This document shows, piece by piece, positions 1 to 7,086 of a DNA stretch of 9,468 nt. Source of the stretch: a bacterium (lineage in GTDB: Bacteria > Verrucomicrobiota > Verrucomicrobiae > Opitutales > Opitutaceae). The position numbers were made by a program, and so were the translations under genes. The notes below the pieces were generated by a model, which saw only the letters and a program-made list of their open reading frames with translations, had not been told where the DNA came from and searched no databases. Every line of letters starts with the position of its first letter. Position 1 is the first letter of the stretch. The stretch spans positions 1-9,468 of the forward strand of contig JAJXYI010000538.1 of NCBI GenBank assembly GCA_021780625.1, read 5' to 3'.

Positions 1-1
1 G

Positions 2-487
2 GCGCTGCGCGCCGGACTCGCCACTGAAAGGGAGGACCCGTCGTATCAGCGAAAGCTCGACGCCGGACGCCGTCGACGGGCGGTCGAGCAGGCTTCCTAC
101 GAGGTTGAGTTCAGGGAGGCCGTGCTTGCGTTTCTCGGTTTTCATCCCCGGCATCGCCCCCACGCGGAGGCACTCGCGACCCTGATCGCCGCGCACGCGG
201 TTCCCGTCGGCAGCGGCACGGTGGCGCGCACTGAGCGCATCCCTGTGCAGGAACGCGCCGAGGCGGCCACGATCGCCTGGATGCGACACCAGACCACCGC
301 CTACGACTCGATGAGCATCCCCCGCGTGCGCGGCAAGCGCCGGGAGGTGCGACGCATGCTCGCACAACGGTCCAGGGACCTGCTCCAGGCGTATCGATCC
401 GATCGCGACGTGGACCTCATGCGGTGCCCGCTTCAGGCCGCGCTCCGGCGCGCCGAGGAGCGGGCCGACCCGCTCAACGGCGTTTGA
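2..487 (+). CDS. DUF2293 domain protein, 3' part (5' end outside window)
   Basis: The reading frame is open from the left edge, so the start lies upstream and only the last 161 residues are seen. A GTG at 122 could be read as a start, but the frame continues without a stop above it and the upstream residues (ending in YEVEFREAV) look like normal coding sequence, so I treat the gene as truncated by the window. The recognisable core is VGSGTVARTERIP (window residues about 69-81), then AIAWMRHQTTAYDSM-like sequence (about 90-104) and the basic stretch RVRGKRREVRRML (about 108-120). This is the pattern I know for DUF2293, a domain of unknown function. No signal peptide or membrane segment is visible. 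It runs convergently into the GH42-like gene, with the two 3' ends overlapping by 14 bp. Its role is unknown and nothing links it to the sugar operon; it probably marks the operon's outer boundary. Confidence 0.85.
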   Translation, partial: ALRAGLATEREDPSYQRKLDAGRRRRAVEQASYEVEFREAVLAFLGFHPRHRPHAEALATLIAAHAVPVGSGTVARTERIPVQERAEAATIAWMRHQTTAYDSMSIPRVRGKRREVRRMLAQRSRDLLQAYRSDRDVDLMRCPLQAALRRAEERADPLNGV

Positions 488-2699
488 GATGAAGCACAGC
501 CACGCCCTCGGCCGGGAGGGCCAACGGAACCCGGATGCCGGCCCCCTCCGACCGGTCGGCTAACACGCGGCCCGTCAGCAGGTCCACCACCGCCACAGGC
601 CCCTTGCCCGGAAGGTACGCGAGACGAAGGTCGCCGGACAAGGCCTCGCCGCCGGCATTGACCACATAGACGACGCGCTCATCGCCCCGGTCATGCACGC
701 GGATCATCGGGAGCTGCGGCGAAGCGGAGACATAGTCCGCTGGGGGCGTCACGCCCGCGCTCCGGCACAACGTGACAATGAGGTCGGCTGCACTTCGCGC
801 CCCTTTTTCGAACGCGCCCGCGCCGAGCGGGACGGCGGAGAGCCAGGCCGTCCCCCGCCCGAAGCGGTGGCGCACCAGCGCCGGCGACCGGTCGTCATCG
901 AACACCCCCTCCACCGAGGCCTCCGGCCCGACTCGAAGGTTCTCGCGAAAATCGACACCGTCGAACCCACCCGCCCAGACGCCCGGGGCGTTTACGTGGA
1001 CGCCGAACGTCTTCGGCAGCGCGATCCAATCGCTCCGCTCCGCAGCGAACAACCCGTCGAGCCCTCCACCGGGGTTCTTCGCATAGGCGAAATCGAGCTC
1101 GTCGAGGGTCGCCGTGCGCGCATCCGCGATCACGCAACCGCCCGCTCGCACGTAGTCCTCGAGTTCGCGGGCGGTTTCACGTCGCATGACCACCTGAAAC
1201 GGAAGGATGAGCACCTTGTAGCGCCGCAGCTCCTCCGTCCGCAGCCCCAGGTCGGCGCGCAGGATGTCGACAGGGATGTTCGCCCCGTCCAGCGCCCGGA
1301 AAACGCCCGCGATGTCGCGATACATGAACGTTTGCGTACGCGGTTCGCCCTGCTGCTGGAGCACCTTCAGCAGTCCGGCCATGTCGACCACGATCGCGGC
1401 CTGCGGGCGCTCCAGGCGCGCCGCGCGCAACAGCCGCCCGTGCTGTTCAATGACTGACGCAAAGTCGCGCACGGCCTGCCCTCTCGGGGCCAGCGAGCCA
1501 TCCAGGCGGGTCAGCCCCCGCCCCAGCGACTGGCGTCCCCGCATGAACGGCTGCCACTTCCACCAGAGGATTCCCTTGCAGTCATTGGCCAGTGCCGTCC
1601 ACGCGATCTCGCGCGCGGTGTCCGCATCCAGATAGCCGCCCAGCGTCAGCCCCGACTTCGCGTTCGTGTAGAGTTCCGTCAGGATGTAGTCCTTCGGCTC
1701 CGACGCGCAGCGGAAGACGTCGAAACTCAGGTCGTGAAACCACTGCGGCGCCCGGTTCAGTCCGTGATCCCGCGCCCAGGCGTCGGGATAATAGGACGCC
1801 CCGTTGAAATCGTCGTAAGGCGTGAACTGCCAGTTGTCGGTGTTGTAGCCGCCGAAACCGCCAAAGGTGGCGAAGGGCGTGCCGACCGGATTCGCATTCA
1901 CGGGGTGAACGGGATCAAGGCTGCGCACCAGTGCGGTCAGGCGGCCCAGCAGGTCCCCGTCGAGCTCGTTGCGAAACAGGGTCCAGTCGGTCTGCGGCAT
2001 CGACGAGTCCCAGTCGTCATTGAGAAACGGTGACACATCGCGCCAGTCGTCGTAGTCGTCGCCCCAGGACCGATTCAGGGCGCCGAGCGACCCGTACTTC
2101 TTCAGGAGCCAGCCCCGGAAGCGCTCGACGACGTGAGGCGCCGTGGAGCTGTAGTGCGGCTCGTTCCAGACATTGTAAAAGTCCAGGGCCGGGCTGTGGC
2201 CGTAACGCCCCACCACCTGCCGGATGTAATCTTCGACGAGCGGATACACACGAGGGTCGGCGAAATCGACGTTTTCCCGGTTGTTTGGATTCCCGTTGTC
2301 GACATCGCTCGCAGACCAGAGCCCGAGTTCGCGAAACTTCCAAATCGGGAAGTACGACCCGCACTGCTCCTCCTTTAGGAGCAGGGGCACGAATTTCAAA
2401 TGGTTCTCCTCGATCTTGCGGACCAGGTAGTCCGTCCTCGTCCAGCGCAGTTGCCGGGTGGCGGGATCCCACTGGCTCATGGGGAAGATCATGACGTCCT
2501 TCAGGTGCGCCGCCGCAATCGCGGGAATGTCCCGGTCGACCGCGTGAAAGAACTCCTGGTCCGTCGCGTATTCGGAGTGAAATACATTGTAGACGGTTCC
2601 CGTGAGAATCGAGTCTCCGGGCACGCCACGCGGTTCCTGCGCGTTGAGCGCTCCGGGGATTGCCAGGGTCGTCAGGACGATCGAGCTGATGGTTTTCAT
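474..2699 (-). CDS. Secreted GH42-like glycosidase (beta-galactosidase-type)
   Basis: The product has 741 residues and is probably exported. A signal peptide is clear at residues 1-20 (MKTISSIVLTTLAIPGALNA, cleavage before QEP). The frame extends 44 codons upstream into the isomerase gene, but this ATG gives the signal peptide and is preferred. The Shine-Dalgarno sequence is weak. Residues about 30-420 read as a GH42-type (clan GH-A) barrel: FYNVWNEPHY places the likely acid/base at E180, FRGWLLKKYGSLGALNRSWG (194-213) is a GH42 hallmark, and ILTELYTN (339-346) supplies the candidate nucleophile E342. Residues about 430-645 resemble the GH42 trimerisation domain (glutamine-amidotransferase-like), followed by a beta-rich C-terminus. 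GH42 enzymes commonly remove terminal beta-galactose, or sometimes arabinose, from oligosaccharides. Here the acid/base motif is WNEPH rather than the usual NNEYG, so substrate transfer from classical members is uncertain. It is the last gene of the operon, 16 nt after the isomerase. Confidence 0.85.
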   Translation of the reverse strand: MKTISSIVLTTLAIPGALNAQEPRGVPGDSILTGTVYNVFHSEYATDQEFFHAVDRDIPAIAAAHLKDVMIFPMSQWDPATRQLRWTRTDYLVRKIEENHLKFVPLLLKEEQCGSYFPIWKFRELGLWSASDVDNGNPNNRENVDFADPRVYPLVEDYIRQVVGRYGHSPALDFYNVWNEPHYSSTAPHVVERFRGWLLKKYGSLGALNRSWGDDYDDWRDVSPFLNDDWDSSMPQTDWTLFRNELDGDLLGRLTALVRSLDPVHPVNANPVGTPFATFGGFGGYNTDNWQFTPYDDFNGASYYPDAWARDHGLNRAPQWFHDLSFDVFRCASEPKDYILTELYTNAKSGLTLGGYLDADTAREIAWTALANDCKGILWWKWQPFMRGRQSLGRGLTRLDGSLAPRGQAVRDFASVIEQHGRLLRAARLERPQAAIVVDMAGLLKVLQQQGEPRTQTFMYRDIAGVFRALDGANIPVDILRADLGLRTEELRRYKVLILPFQVVMRRETARELEDYVRAGGCVIADARTATLDELDFAYAKNPGGGLDGLFAAERSDWIALPKTFGVHVNAPGVWAGGFDGVDFRENLRVGPEASVEGVFDDDRSPALVRHRFGRGTAWLSAVPLGAGAFEKGARSAADLIVTLCRSAGVTPPADYVSASPQLPMIRVHDRGDERVVYVVNAGGEALSGDLRLAYLPGKGPVAVVDLLTGRVLADRSEGAGIRVPLALPAEGVAVLHLKRR

Positions 2700-2715
2700 G
2701 GTGATACGGCTTCGT

Positions 2716-3822
2716 TCATTGGCGCACGGCGGGCCTGCAGACCAGCCACTCGCAGTCCGGCTCGCCGGGCGAGAATACCGTCGACGCGGCAGAAGCGGCG
2801 ACAAAACACGCCTGCCCGCAGCACATCGCATGCGACTGGGAGCCCGAGGAAATGAGGCCCCTGCCGCGGGTCTGGATCACGACCGAAAAGCGCCCGTCTC
2901 CGATGAGGCCGCAGTGGCTGGATGCGGTGAGGCGTTCGATCTCGAAGCAGCTCGTGCGGTCGGCCCCGACCAGCCGCTCCAGCACCCAGCCGGGGCCCTC
3001 GGCGACGCGACCGGGGTTGAGCCGGCACAGTGCTGCGATCTCCCCGACGGTCCTGGAGGTGTAGTCGAACACATCCAGGCAAAAATCGAGGCCCCGCCCC
3101 ATGAAGCGCGCCGCCTCCGGCACCACGACTCCCTCGCGCTCGAACTCGCACCGCACCACCAGGTCGCTGGGCTCCATCACCTCGACCATCAGGACGCCCT
3201 CCCCGATCGCGTGCGGCATCCCACCGGGCACGATCCACGCCTCGCCGGGACGCACCGGGATAGGATCAAAACAGGCGGCCATCGCCGCCAGGTCCTGCCC
3301 CGCCACGATGCGCCGCCACTCCTCGCGCCCCGGGGAGTGCTGAAAGCCCAGCCACAACCGGCCCTCCGTGCCCGGCCTGATCGCGAGCACGTAATAAACC
3401 TCGAGCTTGCCGTACGGCATGCCCAGACGCTCGCGCGCGAACAACGAGGTCGGATGCACCTGCACGTGCAGCCGCATCGCCGAATCCAGGAGCTTGGCCA
3501 GGAAGCCCAGTGCCGTCCCGAACCCACCGATATGTTCCTCGCCCAAGTGAAAGACGGGGTCCTCCTCGATGAGCGCTGCAAGCGTCGTGACGCCAACGCC
3601 GGGGCGCAGCACTCGGGTGCGACCTTCGCCCACCTCCAGAGGCAGGCCGGGATTCCGCGCCGCGGTTGTGGAGGCGATCCAATCCTCCGGACGGTTGGAA
3701 TCGCCAGCCGGCAGGCGCCCCTCCAGCTCGTCCAGCAACCGTCCGCCGCGATACGCGCGACGCACTCGCGTCGGGAGGATCGGTGCAAGCACATGCCGCC
3801 CGGAATGCCCCCCGTCGCTCAC
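2716..3822 (-). CDS. Class I mannose-6-phosphate isomerase-like protein
   Basis: The product has 368 residues and no signal peptide, so it is cytoplasmic. The family is zinc-dependent cupins interconverting mannose 6-phosphate and fructose 6-phosphate. The expected metal ligands are present: Q121 and H123 in QVHP, E141 in GKLEVYYVL, and H204 in VPGGMPHAIG. R224 in SDLVVRCEFE lies where the catalytic arginine is expected. Length suits class I enzymes. The N-terminal WGG motif of typical ManA appears here as YRGGRLL (24-30), which may change specificity. I place the start at a GTG that overlaps the previous gene's stop (GTGA), with AAAGGTGG six bases upstream. The same frame stays open much farther upstream, but that stretch is antisense-type shadow of the DUF5060 gene. 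Position inside a glycosidase operon suggests it metabolises a released sugar, probably mannose after phosphorylation by a kinase encoded elsewhere. Activity on another phosphosugar is possible. Confidence 0.85.
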   Translation of the reverse strand: MSDGGHSGRHVLAPILPTRVRRAYRGGRLLDELEGRLPAGDSNRPEDWIASTTAARNPGLPLEVGEGRTRVLRPGVGVTTLAALIEEDPVFHLGEEHIGGFGTALGFLAKLLDSAMRLHVQVHPTSLFARERLGMPYGKLEVYYVLAIRPGTEGRLWLGFQHSPGREEWRRIVAGQDLAAMAACFDPIPVRPGEAWIVPGGMPHAIGEGVLMVEVMEPSDLVVRCEFEREGVVVPEAARFMGRGLDFCLDVFDYTSRTVGEIAALCRLNPGRVAEGPGWVLERLVGADRTSCFEIERLTASSHCGLIGDGRFSVVIQTRGRGLISSGSQSHAMCCGQACFVAASAASTVFSPGEPDCEWLVCRPAVRQ

Positions 3823-5549
3823 GATCCGCCACCTTTCCCTGGTTCGAGGATGACAACCACGTCCGACCGGGCGGGGACGGACAGCGAAAGCGAGGCACCG
3901 GTGGACGCGAGATTGTCGAGGCCGCCTGTATCCGCATGATACACACGGAGGCTCCATCCCTCCGGCGGTGCGGGCGGCAGTCCGAGCCGGCCCGACCTGG
4001 CGGTCCCAGCACCGTTGTCCACGAGCAGGAATACCGTCCGGCCGCACCGCACGCCCAGCGCTTGGCAGTCGCTCCCCGTCCAGCGGGCCTGCTCCTCCTC
4101 GAAGTGCCCGCCGCCCGCCCTCAGCATCCAGTCGGAGATCCGCCGCACACGCCCGAAGACGGGCCATTGGTCGCGCGAGTCGAAATACTCCCACCACCAG
4201 CTCATCGGCAGGATCGGAGTCGGCGAGAACAGCCCCAGCCACAGCCCCCGTCGATAGTCGCCGTCCATGTCCGCCGCGAAGTCGTCGAAGTTCCGGCTCC
4301 AGTCCCATTCCCTCGAGAATTCGCCGATCACATAGGGCTTCCCTGTCGAGCGGACATACCGACGAAGCACCGAGGGAATGTCGTGCGTCGAGCGGTAGAT
4401 GTGGCGCTGGTTGAAGTCGATGGTCGGGATCGCATCCAGTCCTGCCACATCGCGATGCGAGACGCTCGTGGTCACTGGCCGGTGCGCGGGATCGATGCGC
4501 TTGAGGTACGCGCTCATCTCCGCGTGCCATGCGGTCACGACCGAATCGGGAATTCGCTCCGGAGTCTGGCCGTACATGGCGTTGTCGACCTCGTTGAACA
4601 ACTCCCACGCGGCGATGTGGGGGCTGTAACCCCAGCGGGCGACGATGTACCGCAGGCGGTCCTTGTAGCGGGCGCGGGCCGCCGGATTCGTGAAGAAGTC
4701 GACCGGCGTGGCGGCAGGGCCGCCGTTGCGCGCATTGTACGGATTGATCGCCCAGTCCCCGCCAAGCAGAGCGCCTCCCGTGTCCAGCGTGAGCATCAGA
4801 TAGACTCCGCTCTCGCGCGCCAGCCGCACCACCTGATCCATCCGGTGGATCGCCGACCGGTTGAAGCGTCCGGTGTCGTCCGAGTACCGGTCGGTATCCA
4901 CCACGTGGTTCCACTCGAGCGGCAGGTTCCACGGGCACATCCAGGCGCGCACAAAATTCCCGCCCGACGCGGCCAGCTTGCCGAACATCGTCCCGTAGTT
5001 GTAGCGCGGATTCTCGTTGAGCGCCCTGAAGTAGCGCGAATCGTCGTTCGAACGGGACTCCCACGCGATATTCTCTCCGATGCCCCGGAACGGCTCGCCG
5101 TTGTCGAACCTGAAGATCCACGGCCCGTCCGGATGCAGGAAGCCGCGTCGCCCGGACGGCGCGACTTCAAACCGGACCGGCGCAGTCGCCTCGTCGCGGC
5201 CGTCCTGCCGAATCACCAGGCTGCCCGAATACGCACCCGATTCCTCGGGCGAGAATCGCACGCGCCACTCCGAGGGACGCCCGGAGAGGCCGTGTTCAAG
5301 ATAAGCCGGAACGTCCACCGGACTTCCCGATGGCGCCTGCAGTCGTAGATCGACGGCGACCTCGGACGAGCACGCCGGATCAGTCCAACGGGCGGTCAGC
5401 ATGACGTCGAAATCGACGGGCGCACACTGTTCGGGTCTCACCGTGACGCGGGTTATGCCATCGATCGACGCGCGAAACGGCGCTGCGCCCTCCACCGCCG
5501 GGCAGGCCGCGAACAACATGAGAAGGGACCAAGTGAGGCGGGCGTTCAT
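3819..5549 (-). CDS. Secreted DUF5060 glycosidase with clan GH-A barrel
   Basis: The product has 576 residues. A signal peptide occupies about residues 1-22 (MNARLTWSLLMLFAACPAVEGAA). The start ATG overlaps the stop of the GH5 gene (ATGA), with AGAGGG ten bases upstream; the frame is open 38 codons farther up, but those are inside the GH5 gene and would hide the signal peptide. Residues about 30-130 form a beta-sandwich region like DUF5060 (EWRVRFSPEESGAYSG at 94-109). A TIM-barrel-like catalytic region follows (about 140-480): HIAAWELFNEVDN gives the likely acid/base E320, and KPYVIGEFSREW gives the likely nucleophile E410. MSWWWEYFD (449-457) resembles a late-barrel aromatic wall. Residues about 490-570 look like a small C-terminal beta domain. 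DUF5060 is known beside GH5-like and apiosidase-like barrels acting on plant polysaccharides, but the exact substrate cannot be read from sequence. Both neighbours overlap it by 4 nt, so its translation is probably coupled to theirs. Confidence 0.85.
   Translation of the reverse strand: MNARLTWSLLMLFAACPAVEGAAPFRASIDGITRVTVRPEQCAPVDFDVMLTARWTDPACSSEVAVDLRLQAPSGSPVDVPAYLEHGLSGRPSEWRVRFSPEESGAYSGSLVIRQDGRDEATAPVRFEVAPSGRRGFLHPDGPWIFRFDNGEPFRGIGENIAWESRSNDDSRYFRALNENPRYNYGTMFGKLAASGGNFVRAWMCPWNLPLEWNHVVDTDRYSDDTGRFNRSAIHRMDQVVRLARESGVYLMLTLDTGGALLGGDWAINPYNARNGGPAATPVDFFTNPAARARYKDRLRYIVARWGYSPHIAAWELFNEVDNAMYGQTPERIPDSVVTAWHAEMSAYLKRIDPAHRPVTTSVSHRDVAGLDAIPTIDFNQRHIYRSTHDIPSVLRRYVRSTGKPYVIGEFSREWDWSRNFDDFAADMDGDYRRGLWLGLFSPTPILPMSWWWEYFDSRDQWPVFGRVRRISDWMLRAGGGHFEEEQARWTGSDCQALGVRCGRTVFLLVDNGAGTARSGRLGLPPAPPEGWSLRVYHADTGGLDNLASTGASLSLSVPARSDVVVILEPGKGGGS
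3829..3836 (-). promoter_or_regulatory. Ribosome binding site deciding the GTG start of the isomerase
   Basis: On the minus strand this reads AAAGGTGG and lies six bases before the GTG at 3822, inside the last codons of the DUF5060 gene. It is the best Shine-Dalgarno match in the operon and justifies a GTG start overlapping the upstream stop as GTGA. Confidence 0.6.
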
Positions 5550-7063
5550 TGGGCTTCGGCCCTCTGGCTGACGACGTTCGAAAAACCGGTCGCTCCGGCG
5601 GGGTTGAAGCCACGGACACGATACCAGTAGGTCTTGCCGGGCTCGCGGGTCTCGTCGCTCCACAACACCAGGGGAGCCGAGGCGCCGCTTGCCTCGAAGC
5701 CCTTCACGTCGTCAACGACCGAATCCTCGACATTGTCGGCCATCACCGTCCAGGGACCCGCAGGGGACAGTGCGCGCTCGACCGCATAGCGGCCGGCTCC
5801 GGTCGAACCCCGCCAGGTGAATCCGCCGGCCAGCGCACGAAGCACGGGCGCGGGTGACGGAGCGGTGAGCGGAGGCACCGCCTCGCCCTGGATCCGATAC
5901 GCTCCAGCCCGGACCAGGTCGAGGAGCTCCGTCTCGTCGTAGGACTGCCCGGTGGCGAATCCAGGGAAGTGATACGAGTTGATCGGCGTACCGCCCTCGT
6001 TGTGGTAATAGAATCCTCCGTCGCGGCGGTGTGAGCGCAGGCTCCAGAGCAGTCCGCCCGAAATGCCCGTCTCGCGGATGGTCGTCATGAGTGACCGGAC
6101 ATTCGCCACCGTCGCCAGGCCGAATTCATCGACGATCAGCGGCTTTTTTCCGCGGCAGGCGGCCCAGTCCGCGCGCGCCGCCTGCGAGAGGTCGGTGGGC
6201 CCGCCGAAGAGGCGGTTCCAGTACTCGTAGAGGTGGGTGCTCATGATGTCGATGTCCGGACTTGCCAGCAGGGCCTTGCGATCGCCGCCCGCCTCCATGA
6301 CCAGGTGGTTCGGATCGATCCGTTTCAGGTAGGCGGCCATTTCGAGCGACCAGGCCGTGATGCGCGGAGTCCAGGTGCCCGGGTCGAGCTTCCGGTCCGG
6401 CGCGTAGCTCAAAAATTCGTTCCCCAGCTGCCAGGCGAGGATGGCCGGATCGTCTTTGTACCGCAGCCCGTCCACCGTGTTTCGGCGGTTGACCAGATAC
6501 TCGAGCAGCGCGCGAAAATCGGACTTCACCGTCTCGTCAGTCCAGAACGCACCCGGTTCGGTCTTCCCGGACAACGCGGCAAACTCGTCCACTCCCCGGA
6601 TGCCGCCGAAGGATTGGGAGGCGATCACGGGGATGATGAGACGGACGTCGTACTCGTGGCACAGGGCGATGACCCGGTCGAGCTCGCGGAACGCCTCCTC
6701 GTTGTATCTGCGGCGACCCTCGATATAAACCGGCATTCCCTTGTCGGCCGGCGATGCAACAGACAGGGCAAACGTGCGCGTCGCGCGGGCTCCCAAGCGG
6801 TGCAGCGTATCAAGCGTGTCGCGGATTTCGTAGTCGTCGGGGAAACGATTCGAGTGGTCCGGCAGGATCTGGGATTCGTTCTGCTGGAGGTTGGGTGCGG
6901 TGAGGCCGAAGAAACGAAACGTCCTTGCTCCTTCCATCAACCGATCCCCTTTCACCGTAATGAACGGCCAGGACCTTTCGGCCGCGCGGGCGGAAAGGCA
7001 GAGTCCTGCAAGCAGGACGCCGGAGAGGAGTCGAAGCGGAGTATCGCGAAGAGGCCATTTCAT
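5546..7063 (-). CDS. Secreted GH5 mannanase-like glycosidase with FnIII-like tail
   Basis: The product has 505 residues. A signal peptide covers about residues 1-28 (charged start, then LLSGVLLAGLCLSARA, cleavage near AERSW). The catalytic barrel spans about 33-395. VNRRNTVDGLRYKDDPAILAWQLGNEF (191-217) closely resembles the beta-mannanase signature of GH5, with E216 as acid/base, and KPLIVDEFG (307-315) supplies the nucleophile E313. GGFYYHNEG (349-357) and SYHFPGF (363-369) are typical of the secreted mannanase-like 'cellulase family' proteins of this type. Residues about 400-500 form a fibronectin type III-like domain (YAVERALSPAGPW and KTYWYRVRGFNPAGATG), often a spacer or binding module. 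The expected reaction is cleavage of beta-1,4-mannosidic links, endo or exo unknown. It is the second gene, 23 nt after the regulator, and no convincing Shine-Dalgarno sequence precedes its ATG. Other GH5 substrates such as glucomannan remain possible. Confidence 0.85.
   Translation of the reverse strand: MKWPLRDTPLRLLSGVLLAGLCLSARAAERSWPFITVKGDRLMEGARTFRFFGLTAPNLQQNESQILPDHSNRFPDDYEIRDTLDTLHRLGARATRTFALSVASPADKGMPVYIEGRRRYNEEAFRELDRVIALCHEYDVRLIIPVIASQSFGGIRGVDEFAALSGKTEPGAFWTDETVKSDFRALLEYLVNRRNTVDGLRYKDDPAILAWQLGNEFLSYAPDRKLDPGTWTPRITAWSLEMAAYLKRIDPNHLVMEAGGDRKALLASPDIDIMSTHLYEYWNRLFGGPTDLSQAARADWAACRGKKPLIVDEFGLATVANVRSLMTTIRETGISGGLLWSLRSHRRDGGFYYHNEGGTPINSYHFPGFATGQSYDETELLDLVRAGAYRIQGEAVPPLTAPSPAPVLRALAGGFTWRGSTGAGRYAVERALSPAGPWTVMADNVEDSVVDDVKGFEASGASAPLVLWSDETREPGKTYWYRVRGFNPAGATGFSNVVSQRAEAQ
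5560..5565 (-). promoter_or_regulatory. Ribosome binding site of the DUF5060 gene, inside the GH5 gene
   Basis: On the minus strand this reads AGAGGG and lies ten bases before the ATG at 5549, within the last codons of the GH5 gene. It supports the start at the ATGA overlap rather than a start farther upstream. Confidence 0.4.
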
Positions 7064-7086
7064 GGGGAAAGCGGGATATTGAGTCG

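Noticed and set aside
504..521. Hairpin GCCCTC-GGCCGG-GAGGGC just after the DUF2293 stop, possible terminator
   Set aside because: It lies inside the coding end of the GH42-like gene and has no T-tract on either side, so it may simply reflect GC-rich coding sequence.
2602..3939. Open frame on the plus strand across the isomerase gene
   Set aside because: It is histidine- and arginine-rich with no domain, and opposite to a gene with intact metal-site residues.
3823..5121. N-terminal extension of the isomerase frame over the DUF5060 gene
   Set aside because: The same frame stays open, but its translation here is low-complexity and arginine-rich, while the GTG at 3822 has a strong ribosome binding site and begins the family-like sequence.
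3666..5348. Long open frame on the plus strand across the DUF5060 gene
   Set aside because: The translation is rich in arginine, proline and alanine without any recognisable domain, and it lies antisense to a gene with clear domains; it is a GC-bias shadow.
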